From Planctomycetaceae bacterium (lineage in GTDB: Bacteria; Planctomycetota; Planctomycetia; Pirellulales; Pirellulaceae): 33,274 nucleotides of DNA. The translations under genes and the position numbers were made by a program. The notes under the pieces are model-generated. The model had not been told where the DNA came from and did not search any database. It worked only from the letters and a program-made list of their open reading frames with translations. The stretch is taken from assembly GCA_005798335.1 (NCBI GenBank), contig SYJV01000015.1, positions 1 through 33,274 of the forward strand. The letters are read 5' to 3'. Each line of letters starts with the position of its first letter. The first letter of the stretch is position 1. This document shows positions 16,770 to 26,000 of this stretch, in pieces.

Positions 16770-17718
16770 CCCGGATGCGAGCGACTCAGCTAATCACAAC
16801 TCAACCGAAATGGATTTGACGGTTCGATTGGGAAGATTGGCACTCAAGAATCCTATCCTCGTTGCGTCAGGGACGTTTGGCTATGCTCGCGAAATGCAAC
16901 AATTGGTCGACTTGAGTTCGCTCGGGGGAATTATTCCCAAAACGATTACGGTCCAACCCCGACTTGGCAACGCGCCTTGGCGAACTGTGGAAACGTCCGC
17001 TGGATTACTGAATTCGATTGGCTTGGACAACGATGGAGTCGATGCCTTCATCGCGACGCACCTCCCATTCTTGAGTTCGCTGAATACAGCTCTGATTGTA
17101 AGTGTTGCTGGCAAGAGCCGAGACGAGTTCGTCGCGCTGGCACGCCACATTGATGAAGCGGGTGGAGCCGATGGCCTGGAACTGAACATTTCCTGCCCCA
17201 ACGTATCCGGAGGAGTGGACTTTGGCACCGATCCTCGATTGTGCTTTGAAGTGGTTAGCTCAGTGCGACAAGCATGCTCCTTACCCGTGATCGCCAAACT
17301 GACGCCCAACGTCACGCGTATCGTGGAAATTGCTCAAGCGGCCGCCGACGCTGGCGCCGATGCAGTGTCGTGCATCAACACGCTGCTCGGAATGGCCATC
17401 GATTGGCGCAAACGGAAACCGATGTTGGGAAACGTTGTCGGCGGTTTGAGCGGACCGGCTATTAAACCAGTCGCCTTGCGCTGCGTTTATCAGATTGCGT
17501 CCAGCGTCAAGATTCCCATCGTGGGAATTGGCGGAATCGCGACTATCGATGACGTTATGGAATTTCTCGTCGCTGGCGCAAGTTGTGTTCAGATTGGGAC
17601 TGCCAACTATTACGATCCCACGGTCAGCCAGCGGTTAGTAAATCAGCTTCCGGCGGCACTGGCGGAAATCGGCGCGACCCAAATCAGCGACGTTGTCGCT
17701 TCAATACGGAGGAACTGA
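16747..17718 (+). CDS. pyrD: Dihydroorotate dehydrogenase (class 1B-like catalytic subunit)
   Basis: PyrD oxidises dihydroorotate to orotate in pyrimidine synthesis. The 323-residue product has [16 protein letters not shown] near the start, [12 protein letters not shown] (active-site Cys typical of class 1 enzymes), an [20 protein letters not shown] loop (class 1B pattern), [14 protein letters not shown] and [12 protein letters not shown] with the FMN phosphate site. Class 1B enzymes work with a PyrK electron-transfer subunit, which is not in this window. ATG at 16747 has GGAGG 5 bases upstream and overlaps coaB by 23 bp. trpS begins 5 bp after its stop. Confidence 0.94.
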   Translation: MSVSTINNPDASDSANHNSTEMDLTVRLGRLALKNPILVASGTFGYAREMQQLVDLSSLGGIIPKTITVQPRLGNAPWRTVETSAGLLNSIGLDNDGVDAFIATHLPFLSSLNTALIVSVAGKSRDEFVALARHIDEAGGADGLELNISCPNVSGGVDFGTDPRLCFEVVSSVRQACSLPVIAKLTPNVTRIVEIAQAAADAGADAVSCINTLLGMAIDWRKRKPMLGNVVGGLSGPAIKPVALRCVYQIASSVKIPIVGIGGIATIDDVMEFLVAGASCVQIGTANYYDPTVSQRLVNQLPAALAEIGATQISDVVASIRRN

Positions 17719-17723
17719 GTCAA

Positions 17724-18695
17724 ATGCGCGTACTTTCGGGAATACAACCGACCGGACGGTTTCATTGGGGCAATTACTTTGGCGCCATTCGACAATATAT
17801 CGATCTCCAGCACGCTCACGATGGTCTCTATTTCATCGCCAATTTGCACGCTTTGACAACGATTCGCGAACCCGAGTTGCTGCGCAAGTTGAGCCGCGAC
17901 GCGGCGCTGGACCTGTTGGCTTTGGGGCTCGATCCTGATAAAGCCACGCTGTTCTTGCAGTCGGATGTTCCAGAAGTCTCGCAGTTGTGCTGGATTTTAA
18001 TGACCGGCACGCCGCTGGGATTGCTCGAGCGCTGTCACGCCTACAAAGAGAAGAAGGCCAAGGGGCTATCGGCAGACGCGGGATTATTCACTTATCCTGT
18101 GCTGATGGCTGCGGACATACTGGCATATGACGCCAACTGGGTACCGGTCGGACAGGACCAAGTCCAGCACATCGAAGTTTGTCGCGATATCGCCACCAGT
18201 TTCAACCATCACTTCGGCGAAGTTTTTGTGTTGCCTGAAGCTCGCGTATTGGATTCCGCCGCAAAGGTACCCGGCATCGACGGTGAAAAGATGTCCAAAA
18301 GCTATGACAATACGATTTCGATGTTCGAGGATCCCAAAGCGATCCGCAAAAAGATCATGCGCATCCAGACGGACAGCCGCCCAATGGAATCGCCCAAGGA
18401 CCCCGAGACCGATCACCTGTACCAGCTATTCAGTTTGTTTGCTCCACCCGAAAAAGTCGCCGAGATGGCCGTGCTCTATCGGCGAGGCGGGTTTGGCTAC
18501 GGTGAGATCAAAAAAGCACTAGCAGACGCTGCCGAGCAATATTTCAAACCCTCACAAGATCGCCGCGCCGAATTGGAGACCAGGCCCGACACAGTCACCG
18601 ATATTCTCGTCGCTGGCGCTCAACGAGCCAGAAGCAAAGCCGCCGAAGTACTCGCCCGAGTCGAATCAGCCTGCGGGATTCGCGCTCCTAAATGA
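17724..18695 (+). CDS. trpS: Tryptophanyl-tRNA synthetase
   Basis: TrpS charges tRNA-Trp. The 323-residue class I synthetase starts [20 protein letters not shown], in which FHWGN replaces the usual 'HLGN' HIGH-type motif. It has the KMSKS loop [11 protein letters not shown], and conserved [12 protein letters not shown] and [15 protein letters not shown] segments. The frame is open from 17583 inside pyrD, but ATG 17724 begins the conserved N-terminus and GGAGG lies 11 bases upstream. It is the last gene of the rightward housekeeping run. No clear intrinsic terminator follows. Confidence 0.95.
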   Translation: MRVLSGIQPTGRFHWGNYFGAIRQYIDLQHAHDGLYFIANLHALTTIREPELLRKLSRDAALDLLALGLDPDKATLFLQSDVPEVSQLCWILMTGTPLGLLERCHAYKEKKAKGLSADAGLFTYPVLMAADILAYDANWVPVGQDQVQHIEVCRDIATSFNHHFGEVFVLPEARVLDSAAKVPGIDGEKMSKSYDNTISMFEDPKAIRKKIMRIQTDSRPMESPKDPETDHLYQLFSLFAPPEKVAEMAVLYRRGGFGYGEIKKALADAAEQYFKPSQDRRAELETRPDTVTDILVAGAQRARSKAAEVLARVESACGIRAPK

Positions 18696-18890
18696 GCAAA
18701 AAAAATCGACTCGAATTAGTGTGCCTGGTAACGTTGTGAGGCGTTAACGAGAGCGGGCGTCGGCTGATTGAGGGTACGCCAGAATCAATTCGGGACGACT
18801 CTTTCGGCCTGCCCTAAAGTCGGCATTCCACACCAGGCTGCGGCTCAATAGGCACTGTAGGTCTCCGTCCAAGCCGCGAACTGACACACT

Positions 18891-18918
18891 TTGACGCCAG
18901 CGTTTGTGTTAGAATATG
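18891..18918 (+). promoter_or_regulatory. Possible promoter of the oxidoreductase gene
   Basis: TTGACG (18891-18896) is followed by an AT-rich GAATAT (18912-18917) at 15-base spacing, shorter than the ideal 17. A GGGAGGG ribosome site at 18954-18960 precedes the gene. Promoter strength is uncertain. Confidence 0.3.
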
Positions 18919-18968
18919 TGGTCGCATTAGGTAGGCTAGAACGGCTTGCTCTTGGGAGGGTGTAATTC

Positions 18969-20285
18969 GTGTCAACTACAATGAATCGGCGATCGATTGT
19001 GAAGGCTGCCACGGGCTTGGCAGCTGTGGGAATGCCGCGATGGTTCGTTGAAGATGCCGTATTTGCTCAGGATGTGAAACTACGCAGCGCGAATGACACT
19101 CTCGCGATCGCGCTGATTGGCTGTGGAGGCCGTGGGACCGGTGATGCTCGACAGGCGGCGAAACATGGCAAGATTGTGGCGCTCTGTGACGTTGACGACG
19201 AGCAGCTCGGCAGAGCCAAGCTGGCGTGGCCCGACGCGACCGCTTACAAGGATTTTCGCAAGCTGTTGGAACGCAAAGACATCGACGTTATCGTCAACGG
19301 TACACCCGATCATTGGCATACTTTGGTCAACATGGCGGCGATGAAATCCGGCCGAGATGTCTACAGCGAAAAACCGCTGACGCTGACAATCGACGAAGGC
19401 AAGCGATTGGTTCAAGTCGCACGCGCCACCAACCGCATTCTCCAGACTGGTAGTCAGCAGCGCAGCGATGCGAATTTTCGATTGGCCTGCGAGTTGGTCG
19501 TTAACGGGCGCATCGGGCAACTCCAGCACGTCGACGTCTGGCTGCCGCATGGCCGTCGCGAAGGTCCCTTCAAGCCGTCGGTGACACCGGGCAATCTCGA
19601 TTGGGAAATGTGGCAAGGGCAGACACCGAAGGTCGATTACGTCAAGGAGCGGACACACGTCACGTTTCGGTATTGGTGGGAGTATTCGGGCGGGACGATG
19701 ACTGACTGGGGCGCACATCATCTGGATATCGCATTGTGGGGAACCGGTTACGAGAGAAGTGGTCCTGTCAGCGTCGAGGCCAAGCCTCTGGTGAAAATGA
19801 TTCCGGGAGGCTTCACAGCGCACAGCGAGTACGAAGTCCACTACACCTATGCGAATGGAGTCACGCAGACTTGCATGAGCACGACTGCGAACGCATGGAA
19901 TGGAAGCGTTCTCAAACCCGATGGCCAACAGCACGGCGTACGCTTCAATGGCAGCGGTGGCTGGATCTTCGTCACGCGCGGCAAGATTGAAGCGAGTGAT
20001 CCGAGCCTGCTGAGCACACCTCTGCCGTCGTCTGCCCAGCGTTTGGTTGCGAGCGACGATCATATGCAGAATTTCTTTGACTGCGTTCGCTCGCGAAAGA
20101 GTCCCATTTGCGACGCCCAGATCGGCCATCGCTCGGTGAGCGTTTGCCATCTAGGTGTGATTGCCCTGCGTCTGGGACGCAAGCTAGCCTGGGATCCCGC
20201 CAAGGAAGAATTCGTCAACGATCCCGAATCCAATCAGTGGCTATCTAGAGAGATGCGCGCTCCGTGGACATATGACTTGACCTGA
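18969..20285 (+). CDS. Tat-exported Gfo/Idh/MocA family oxidoreductase
   Basis: This is an NAD(P)-dependent sugar-type oxidoreductase of 438 residues. The head NRRSIVKAATGLAAVGMP is a Tat signal (RRSIVKAA). The Rossmann fold follows with IALIGCGGRGTGDARQA, VALCDVD, and the family motif YSEKPLTLT (EKP with catalytic Lys). The C-terminal domain has TDWGAHHLDIALW. Planctomycetes have many such exported enzymes, probably for unusual sugars of polysaccharides, but the substrate is unknown. GTG at 18969 is supported by GGGAGGG 8 bases upstream; ATG 18981 is an alternative. It stands alone, with 273 bp upstream and a palindrome downstream. Confidence 0.9.
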   Translation: MSTTMNRRSIVKAATGLAAVGMPRWFVEDAVFAQDVKLRSANDTLAIALIGCGGRGTGDARQAAKHGKIVALCDVDDEQLGRAKLAWPDATAYKDFRKLLERKDIDVIVNGTPDHWHTLVNMAAMKSGRDVYSEKPLTLTIDEGKRLVQVARATNRILQTGSQQRSDANFRLACELVVNGRIGQLQHVDVWLPHGRREGPFKPSVTPGNLDWEMWQGQTPKVDYVKERTHVTFRYWWEYSGGTMTDWGAHHLDIALWGTGYERSGPVSVEAKPLVKMIPGGFTAHSEYEVHYTYANGVTQTCMSTTANAWNGSVLKPDGQQHGVRFNGSGGWIFVTRGKIEASDPSLLSTPLPSSAQRLVASDDHMQNFFDCVRSRKSPICDAQIGHRSVSVCHLGVIALRLGRKLAWDPAKEEFVNDPESNQWLSREMRAPWTYDLT

Positions 20286-20387
20286 CGAGGCCCAGTCGTG
20301 GCGCAATGGACCATTGATCACGACGTCTGATCAAACAAATGTGTCCTACCAATGCTCAATGATCGGAGTAATTGGCGTGGCTCATAG

Positions 20388-20516
20388 TAAGGCGAGCGGC
20401 AGATAGTTTCTTACCAATACAAGCCCGAAGCGCAAGCGAGTGTATGCCAGGATTGACGCACTCGCTTGCGCATCGGGCTTGTATTTCGCTTAGGCTCCCA
20501 TCTGCCGCTCGCCTAA
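20388..20516. repeat. Nested palindromic element (two-stem hairpin)
   Basis: The outer arms 20391-20404 (GGCGAGCGGCAGAT) and 20500-20513 are perfectly complementary and extend to 20388/20516 with one mismatch. The inner arms 20416-20442 and 20459-20485 pair over 27 positions with one mismatch around a 16-base loop. The inner arm contains AAGCCCGAAGCGCAAGCGAG. The element lies between the oxidoreductase and the NTF2-like gene, both rightward. It looks like a dispersed palindromic repeat rather than a simple terminator, as there is no T-tract. Confidence 0.88.
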
Positions 20517-20578
20517 GGCCGTAAGCACTTTCATCAGCCGGTCGGCTTTCACGAGTTGACCTTGTCCGAAGGGAAACC

Positions 20579-21166
20579 ATGAAGACAACAATAATATCCA
20601 CACTTCTAATTGCTGCGATTTTTTCCATCTCCTCGAATCATAGTTGGGCGCAGCAGACCGGGACGGCTAAGGAGATTGAAAAAGTCATCGAGGACTTCTT
20701 CAACGCAATCTCCGCTCGAGATGTTTCGGGGGTGCGTAACGTGTTAGGAAAGCGATTCGTGGCAATGGACGTGGTGACTGAGTCAGGAAAAAAGAACTCC
20801 AGAATCGAGGTCTTGGACACGGCCAACAGCGAGAAGATACTGCCGCCCGAAGGGAATACAGATATGGCTAACCTCCGCGTGTCATCGCTGAAAGCGGAGT
20901 TTTCAGATTCGAATCCCACTGTAGCGATTTCGTCATTCGTCGCGTCACGTCCACTGACGGAAACGGAGCTCGAAGGGCTTAGGAGTACCTTAGCAATTGA
21001 TCCCAAGAAATTGGATGATTTGGGAGTAGATCCCGCATTCTCTACAGTTCGGCGAGCACGCATCAAGAAGTGGGTGTCGGAAAAGAAATTTCAGGTTTCC
21101 ATGTTTGCCATGCTGGGACGGCAGGATGGCAAATGGAAGATTGTCTGCATGTCTTTTCCTGAATGA
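20579..21166 (+). CDS. Exported NTF2-like (SnoaL-type) protein
   Basis: The 195-residue product has a Sec signal peptide (TTIISTLLIAAIFSISSNHS, cleavage probably after WAQ). Helix EKVIEDFFNAISARDVSGVR and VLGKRFVAMD follow, the usual opening of NTF2-like/SnoaL folds. The end AMLGRQDGKWKIVCMSFPE is the closing strand pair common in this fold. Such proteins bind small ligands or act as accessory domains, and no catalytic residues can be assigned. It stands alone after a palindrome. ATG at 20579 has GAAGGGAAACC upstream. Confidence 0.66.
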   Translation: MKTTIISTLLIAAIFSISSNHSWAQQTGTAKEIEKVIEDFFNAISARDVSGVRNVLGKRFVAMDVVTESGKKNSRIEVLDTANSEKILPPEGNTDMANLRVSSLKAEFSDSNPTVAISSFVASRPLTETELEGLRSTLAIDPKKLDDLGVDPAFSTVRRARIKKWVSEKKFQVSMFAMLGRQDGKWKIVCMSFPE

Positions 21167-21335
21167 TCCGAGATGCACTGAAATTCGCAGCCGAACAAAG
21201 GCAGAAACGTTTCCCTGCGCCCTCGCCAGATCGCCGAGCTTGTCGATACCGTCTAAAGCGCGTCCGCAAACCGTTGATTAGCATATACTAATTGCTCCAG
21301 AGTGCCAGCAAACGGTTCCAGCAGGCGAGGCGATC

Positions 21336-21891
21336 ATTCCTACAACACGATTATCACTCCTGGAGCGATTGCGGACGCCTGGCGACGGTCAGGCCTGGGG
21401 GCAGTTTGTCGATCTGTATACTCCGCTGATGATATTGTGGGCCAAGCGACTTGGATTGCAGGACGCGGACTCAGGCGATCTCGTTCAAGATGTGATGACA
21501 CAGCTCGTGCGCGCCTTTCCGAATTTCCATTACGACCAGGACGCGAGCTTTCGAGCTTGGCTCAAGACAGTGTTTCTCAATAAGCACCGCGAGATGTCGC
21601 AAACGCATACCAACCACGATCGGCGAGCCAAACATGCTCGACCAAATCGCTGCTCCGGCCGATCAGGCTGAGGAAGCTGAGGACCGCAAGTTGCTTATTC
21701 AACGCGGACTCGAATTGATTCGCGACGAATTCTCGCAATCGGTATGGGAGGCGTTTTGGCAATACGCTGTCTGTGGCCGATCACCCACCGAAGTCGCTAA
21801 CGAACTTGGCCTGCGATTGGGAACCATCTACTCGTCAAAATCCCGAGTACTCAATCGATTGCGTTTAGAAATCGGATTCGTGCCGGAGTGA
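21336..21891 (+). pseudogene. ECF-type RNA polymerase sigma factor, frameshifted and without ATG
   Basis: Two frames together make a sigma-70 family protein of about 185 residues. The first (from 21336) reads PTTRLSLLERLRTPGDGQAW, then FVDLYTPLMILWAKRL and DLVQDVMTQLVRAFPNF (region 2). The second (to 21891) carries region 4, VWEAFWQYAVCGRSPTEVAN then ELGLRLGTIYSSKSRVLNRL. The join lies near 21592-21600. Omitting one base there (for example T21597) gives ...REM-RKRIPTTIGEP... in one frame. At the expected start the codon is ATT (21336), with GCGAGG 5 bases upstream. The first in-frame usable alternative is TTG at 21369, which would remove the first helix. Two lesions suggest a pseudogene, though ATT initiation plus frameshifting, or a sequencing error, cannot be excluded. 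Confidence 0.7.
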
Positions 21892-21947
21892 GATCTTGAT
21901 GGACGTAAACTGGCTTGGAAAAACTGGGTTGAGGCTTTTCCAAGCAT

Positions 21948-22349
21948 TCAAAGCAGGTATGCTTTGAATCCCGCCTGCTCAAAGTGGTGATCGGCAGTGA
22001 ATGCGTCCTTCAATCCAAGTTCTTCCAAAGCGATTATTGAAATGCAATCGGTCAGCGACCAGTCTTTGTCGGGACGATTTTTGAATCGTGCAACACCTGC
22101 GTTGAAGAGTTCATGACTGCTCGGGAGAATCGTGGTCTGAGGGTCAGCCCGAAGGCTTCGCAATAACTCAACGAAGATTGCCCGATCACTAGCTCGTGAT
22201 AAGAAGTTGCCGGTTTCAATCAGTACATATTCTGTGGTCACGAGCGGTCCCTGATACTGGCTCGCGAGTTCCACCGCCTTGGCGTGGAGCGAGTCACGCG
22301 GACTGACCAACGCCACATAGAATGACGTGTCGGCGAAGGTAGACGTCAC
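21948..22349 (-). CDS. PIN-domain ribonuclease toxin (VapC-like)
   Basis: The 133-residue PIN domain protein has the acidic active-site set: Asp7 (FADTSFYVAL), Glu45 (VLIETGNFL), Asp96/Asp101 (KDWSLTDCIS) and Asp120 (FTADHHF). VapC-type toxins cleave RNA, often tRNA or rRNA, until blocked by their antitoxin. The start overlaps the stop of the upstream antitoxin gene by 4 bp (ATGA), the standard toxin-antitoxin arrangement. The real RNA target is unknown. Confidence 0.85.
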   Translation of the reverse strand: MTSTFADTSFYVALVSPRDSLHAKAVELASQYQGPLVTTEYVLIETGNFLSRASDRAIFVELLRSLRADPQTTILPSSHELFNAGVARFKNRPDKDWSLTDCISIIALEELGLKDAFTADHHFEQAGFKAYLL

Positions 22350-22570
22350 TGTTTTGGATGCCGATAGAGATAATGATCGATGTTGCTCGCGGCATCTGGC
22401 GGCAATCCTTGGGCTGTCCCCACAACTGATTTGAGTCGATCGAGCAATGTCGTCGGTTTTGATTCGGTTTGGCTATCGACGATCTCAACGGAGACAGCCA
22501 AGCCTTCGGTCAACGGAATGGGGTCATCAAGTACAATCACACCGTTTCGGACGTGCCCGGATACCACCAT
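22346..22570 (-). CDS. AF2212-type antitoxin of the PIN toxin
   Basis: The 74-residue product has GHVRNGVIVLDDPIPLTEGL followed by AVSVEIVD, the pattern of the AF2212/PG0164 (DUF104-like) antitoxin family, a small beta-strand DNA-binding or toxin-holding domain. The C-terminal half (LLDRLKSVVGTAQGLPPDAA) probably wraps the toxin. ATG at 22570 is preceded by AAGG at 7 bases. It is translationally coupled to the PIN gene. Such operons are usually self-repressed, but I see no clear operator. Confidence 0.75.
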   Translation of the reverse strand: MVVSGHVRNGVIVLDDPIPLTEGLAVSVEIVDSQTESKPTTLLDRLKSVVGTAQGLPPDAASNIDHYLYRHPKQ

Positions 22571-22898
22571 GACTCTACCTTGTGTTCCATTGAGTTCTTG
22601 ATTTTCAACGGCGGACGATCACCGTTAGTATGTCAACTTGTTGTTGTCGTTGGCATTCGCCTAACGATTTCAAATACGACGCAGGCAGTGAGTTGATTCT
22701 ACCTTGACTGGTCCAATATACAACTTCCTTCGAATGACAATGATCGTGGGAAATCATTTGGACGCCTGCGAGTATTGCGCGCGGCTGGCTGAGGAAACTG
22801 GATACCATCCATGGAGAAGCCAGCATCAAGCCCTCGAACGGGCCGAAAGTATCCCAAATTGCGGGACAAGATCCGCGTTGTCATCGAGTAATTCGATC
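22571..22898. other. Intergenic region between antitoxin and decayed Calx-beta/RHS locus
   Basis: I see no convincing gene here. A 26-codon ATG frame (22811-22891) encodes a very basic peptide but has no clear ribosome site or recognised domain. This stretch may be eroded coding sequence of the giant gene that follows. Confidence 0.4.
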
Positions 22899-23080
22899 AT
22901 GCCAATAACGGCGACTACGGTCGACAGCGATTACGTGGCCGTGACAAACGGGACGGTTACCTTCGGTGCTAGCTCGACAGGCAACCAGACGGGTGAATGT
23001 AGCCGTCAACGGCGACTACAGGCTGGAACTCGACGAACAACTGCAAGTCCAACCAATACTATCCGAAGCCAACAGGCGTT
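22899..23080 (+). pseudogene. Decayed Calx-beta domain split over two frames
   Basis: One frame (22899 onward) reads TTVDSDYVAVTNGTVTFGAS. A second frame (22981 onward) reads RRVNVAVNGDYRLELDEQLQ. In order these match the closing half of a Calx-beta domain, whose typical form has 'SDYVAV..GTVTF' followed by 'V.V.VNGD...ELDE.F.V'. The following RHS frame is the third frame. So a surface-protein domain has been broken by at least two shifts directly before the YD-repeat gene. Confidence 0.65.
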
Positions 23081-23089
23081 TGGAAGCGA

Positions 23090-26000
23090 TTGGAGCGCAC
23101 ACCGACGCGTCAGGAAGATGCGGCCGAACAAGTTACTGCCGTTGTCGATCAACTGAACCGGCGCACGACGTTTGCATACGATTTGCTGGGCAATCGGACT
23201 CGCATTGTCAATGCAAAAGGGGATGCGACGGCGTTTGCCTATAATGCCCGCTCGGAAGAGATCTCGACGACCGACGCTCTTGGTCGCGTCTCACGCAAAG
23301 AATATGACTTGTTGGGAAGAATCACCAAATATATCGATCCGGTTGGCAAACTAGTTCTGTTGACTTACGACGACGAAGGGAACGAATTGTCCAGGACCGA
23401 TCGCCGAGGGAACACCAAACGCTTTGAGTACGACGCTCTCAATCGCCAGACGAAATCGATGGACGAACTGGGAGGAATCACACAATTTGTATACGACTCA
23501 ACCAGTCAACAACTCTCGCAATCTGATCCGCTCGGTCGCGTAACGCGCTTCGCCTATGATGCCTTGGCACGAGTTACCTCAGCTACAGACCCAAACAATC
23601 AGGTAACGAATTTTACTCACGATCCGGTTGGCAATCTGATCCGTACGGTCGATCCTCTTGGCCGCATCGAGACGTCTGAGTACGACGGTGCGAATAGAAT
23701 TGTCAAAAGGACCGATGCACTGGGTTTTGTTTCTCGCTTCGAACACGACCTCAATGGCAACCTCGTTCGCAGCGTCGATCCGCGCGGTAACGAAACTCGC
23801 CACCAGTACGATGCGCGCGACCTGCGCACCAAGAGCACCGATGCGCTGGGTAATGTTTATGCCATTGCGTACGATGCCGCCAGCCAAGTAACCAGCCAGA
23901 CCGACGCCCTCAATCGCACGACGAACTACGTTTACGATCTGCTCGGAAATGCCATTCGCATCACCGATCCGCTCGGAAATGCGGTCAACTACGAATACGA
24001 CGCCGTGGAGAATCGCGTTCGATCCATCGATGCTCGCGGCAACATTACCATGACCGAGTATGACGCGCTCGATCGCAGCATCCGGTTGATCGATGCCTTG
24101 GGTAACGCAACCACTCTCGCTTACGACGAGAGCGGCAATCAGACCAGCGTTACCGATCGACGTGGTCATACAACTAAGTACGCGTATGACGCTCTCAATC
24201 GGCAAGTCAGCCAAACCGATGCACTTGGCAATGCGCGGCAATTGACGTACGACGCTGCCAGCCAACTGACGCGTCTGGTGAACGAAATCGGTGAGAAAAC
24301 CGACTACGTCTACGATTCTCGTGGCAACGTTACCCGTATCACCGATAACGCCGGCAACGCAACTTCTTTCGCCTATGATGCGGTATCGAATCGTGTGAGC
24401 GTAACAAACGCCAGAGGATTTGCTTCACGCGCGGAATTTGATGCACTCAATCGCCCCGTGGCCACGGTCGATGCACTGGGAGGACGAGCGACGCGAGCTT
24501 ATGACGGTTCGAGCAACTTGATCGAAGCCATTGACGAAAACGGTAATCGTACGGTATCCACATACGATGTGCTCAACCGTGTTGCGACCGTAACCGATGC
24601 GTTGGGAGGTGTAGTACGTTACGCATACGATTCCGTTGGGCAACTTCTTCGTCAGACCAATGCGCTCGGCGACAATCGCAGCTTTACTTACGACACTATT
24701 GGTAACATCGTCTCGCTGGCGGACGAGGCGGGCAATACCAGTACCAGCACGTACGATGCTACCTATAACATGATCAGTACAACGAACGCCGAGAATCACA
24801 CCACGCGGTACGAATATGACGCTCTCAATCGGCGAACCAAGTCGATCGATGCACGAGGCAAAACCAGTCTCATAGCCTATGATGCGGAGGGCAATCAAGT
24901 TTCCTTTACCGATCCTCGCGGCAATACGACCCGAACGGAATACGATCAACTCAACCGAGCGTTTCGTTCGATCGACGCCGCCGGTGGTATCAGCTCGCAA
25001 ACGTTCGACGGGCTCGACAGAGTTTTGACTGCGACTGATGCTCTCGGCCGGGTTTCCAAGTTGACTTACGACGTCTTTGGCAATCCGCTAACGCAAACCG
25101 ACGCTCTCAATCAAGTGACGAACTTTACTTACGACACACTGGGTAATCGCATCTCGGTCACCGATCCGCTTGGTAGAAAAATAGAGTTTTCTTATGACGG
25201 CAATGACCGGCTAGCACGGACGACGGATCCGCTAGGGCGCACGACCGATCGAAATTACGACGCGAAAGGCAATGTTGTCGCGGTCACTGATCCACTGGGA
25301 GGTGTTGCGCGCACGACCTTCGATGCACTGGATCGAGTCACGCGGATTGTCGACGCGGCTGGAGGAACTACCACGCGGACGTACAACGCCGTTGGATTCC
25401 TGCTGTCGCGAACCGACGCTCGCGGAGCGGCATTTCAATTTACCTACGATCCGGTGGGAAACATTTTAACGGCGACGGACGCACTGGGTCGAATCACTCG
25501 CTTTGCATACAACAAGGTTTACAGCCAGTTACAAGCGACCGACGCATTGGGGCAAATTACTCGCAACGAATACGACGAACTCCAGCGACGAATTCGATCG
25601 ATCGATGAACGCGGTTTTGCGACAAACTACGCGTATGATGATAACGGTAACCTGCTGACGATCACCGATGCATTAGGAAACGCCACTAGTTACGTTTACG
25701 ATACGCTCAATCGGCAGGTCAGCGAAACGAACGCTCTGGGCAAGATCCGTGCGTTTACATACGACGCAGTGGGCAACGTAACGGCTCGGACGGATCGTCT
25801 CGGTCGGCGCATCGAGTTTACTCACGACGCTCTCAATCGTCAGGTCGCTGAAAAGTGGTTTAACCCGGGTTCGGCCACACCGGTCAATACAATCACCAGC
25901 ACGTTCGACTCCGCCGGTCAGTTGACGACGATTGCGGATGTTAACTCCAACTTTAGTTATACATATTCCAATGCGGGCGAGCGTACCAGCGTTTCCAACG

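Noticed and set aside
19080-20150. Long minus-strand open frame (356 codons) opposite the Gfo/Idh/MocA gene
   Set aside because: It is a shadow of the strongly supported plus-strand gene. Its product has no domain and odd composition.
22811-22891. 26-codon basic peptide frame before the Calx-beta relic
   Set aside because: No clear ribosome site or domain; could be chance within eroded sequence.
23579-24265. Minus-strand frame of 228 codons inside the YD repeats
   Set aside because: The 63-bp repeat period keeps antisense frames open, so this is an artefact.
23135-25850. Repetitive array that might be mistaken for CRISPR or tandem DNA repeats
   Set aside because: The 63-bp period reflects 21-residue protein repeats with diverged DNA. 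There are no conserved repeat/spacer units.
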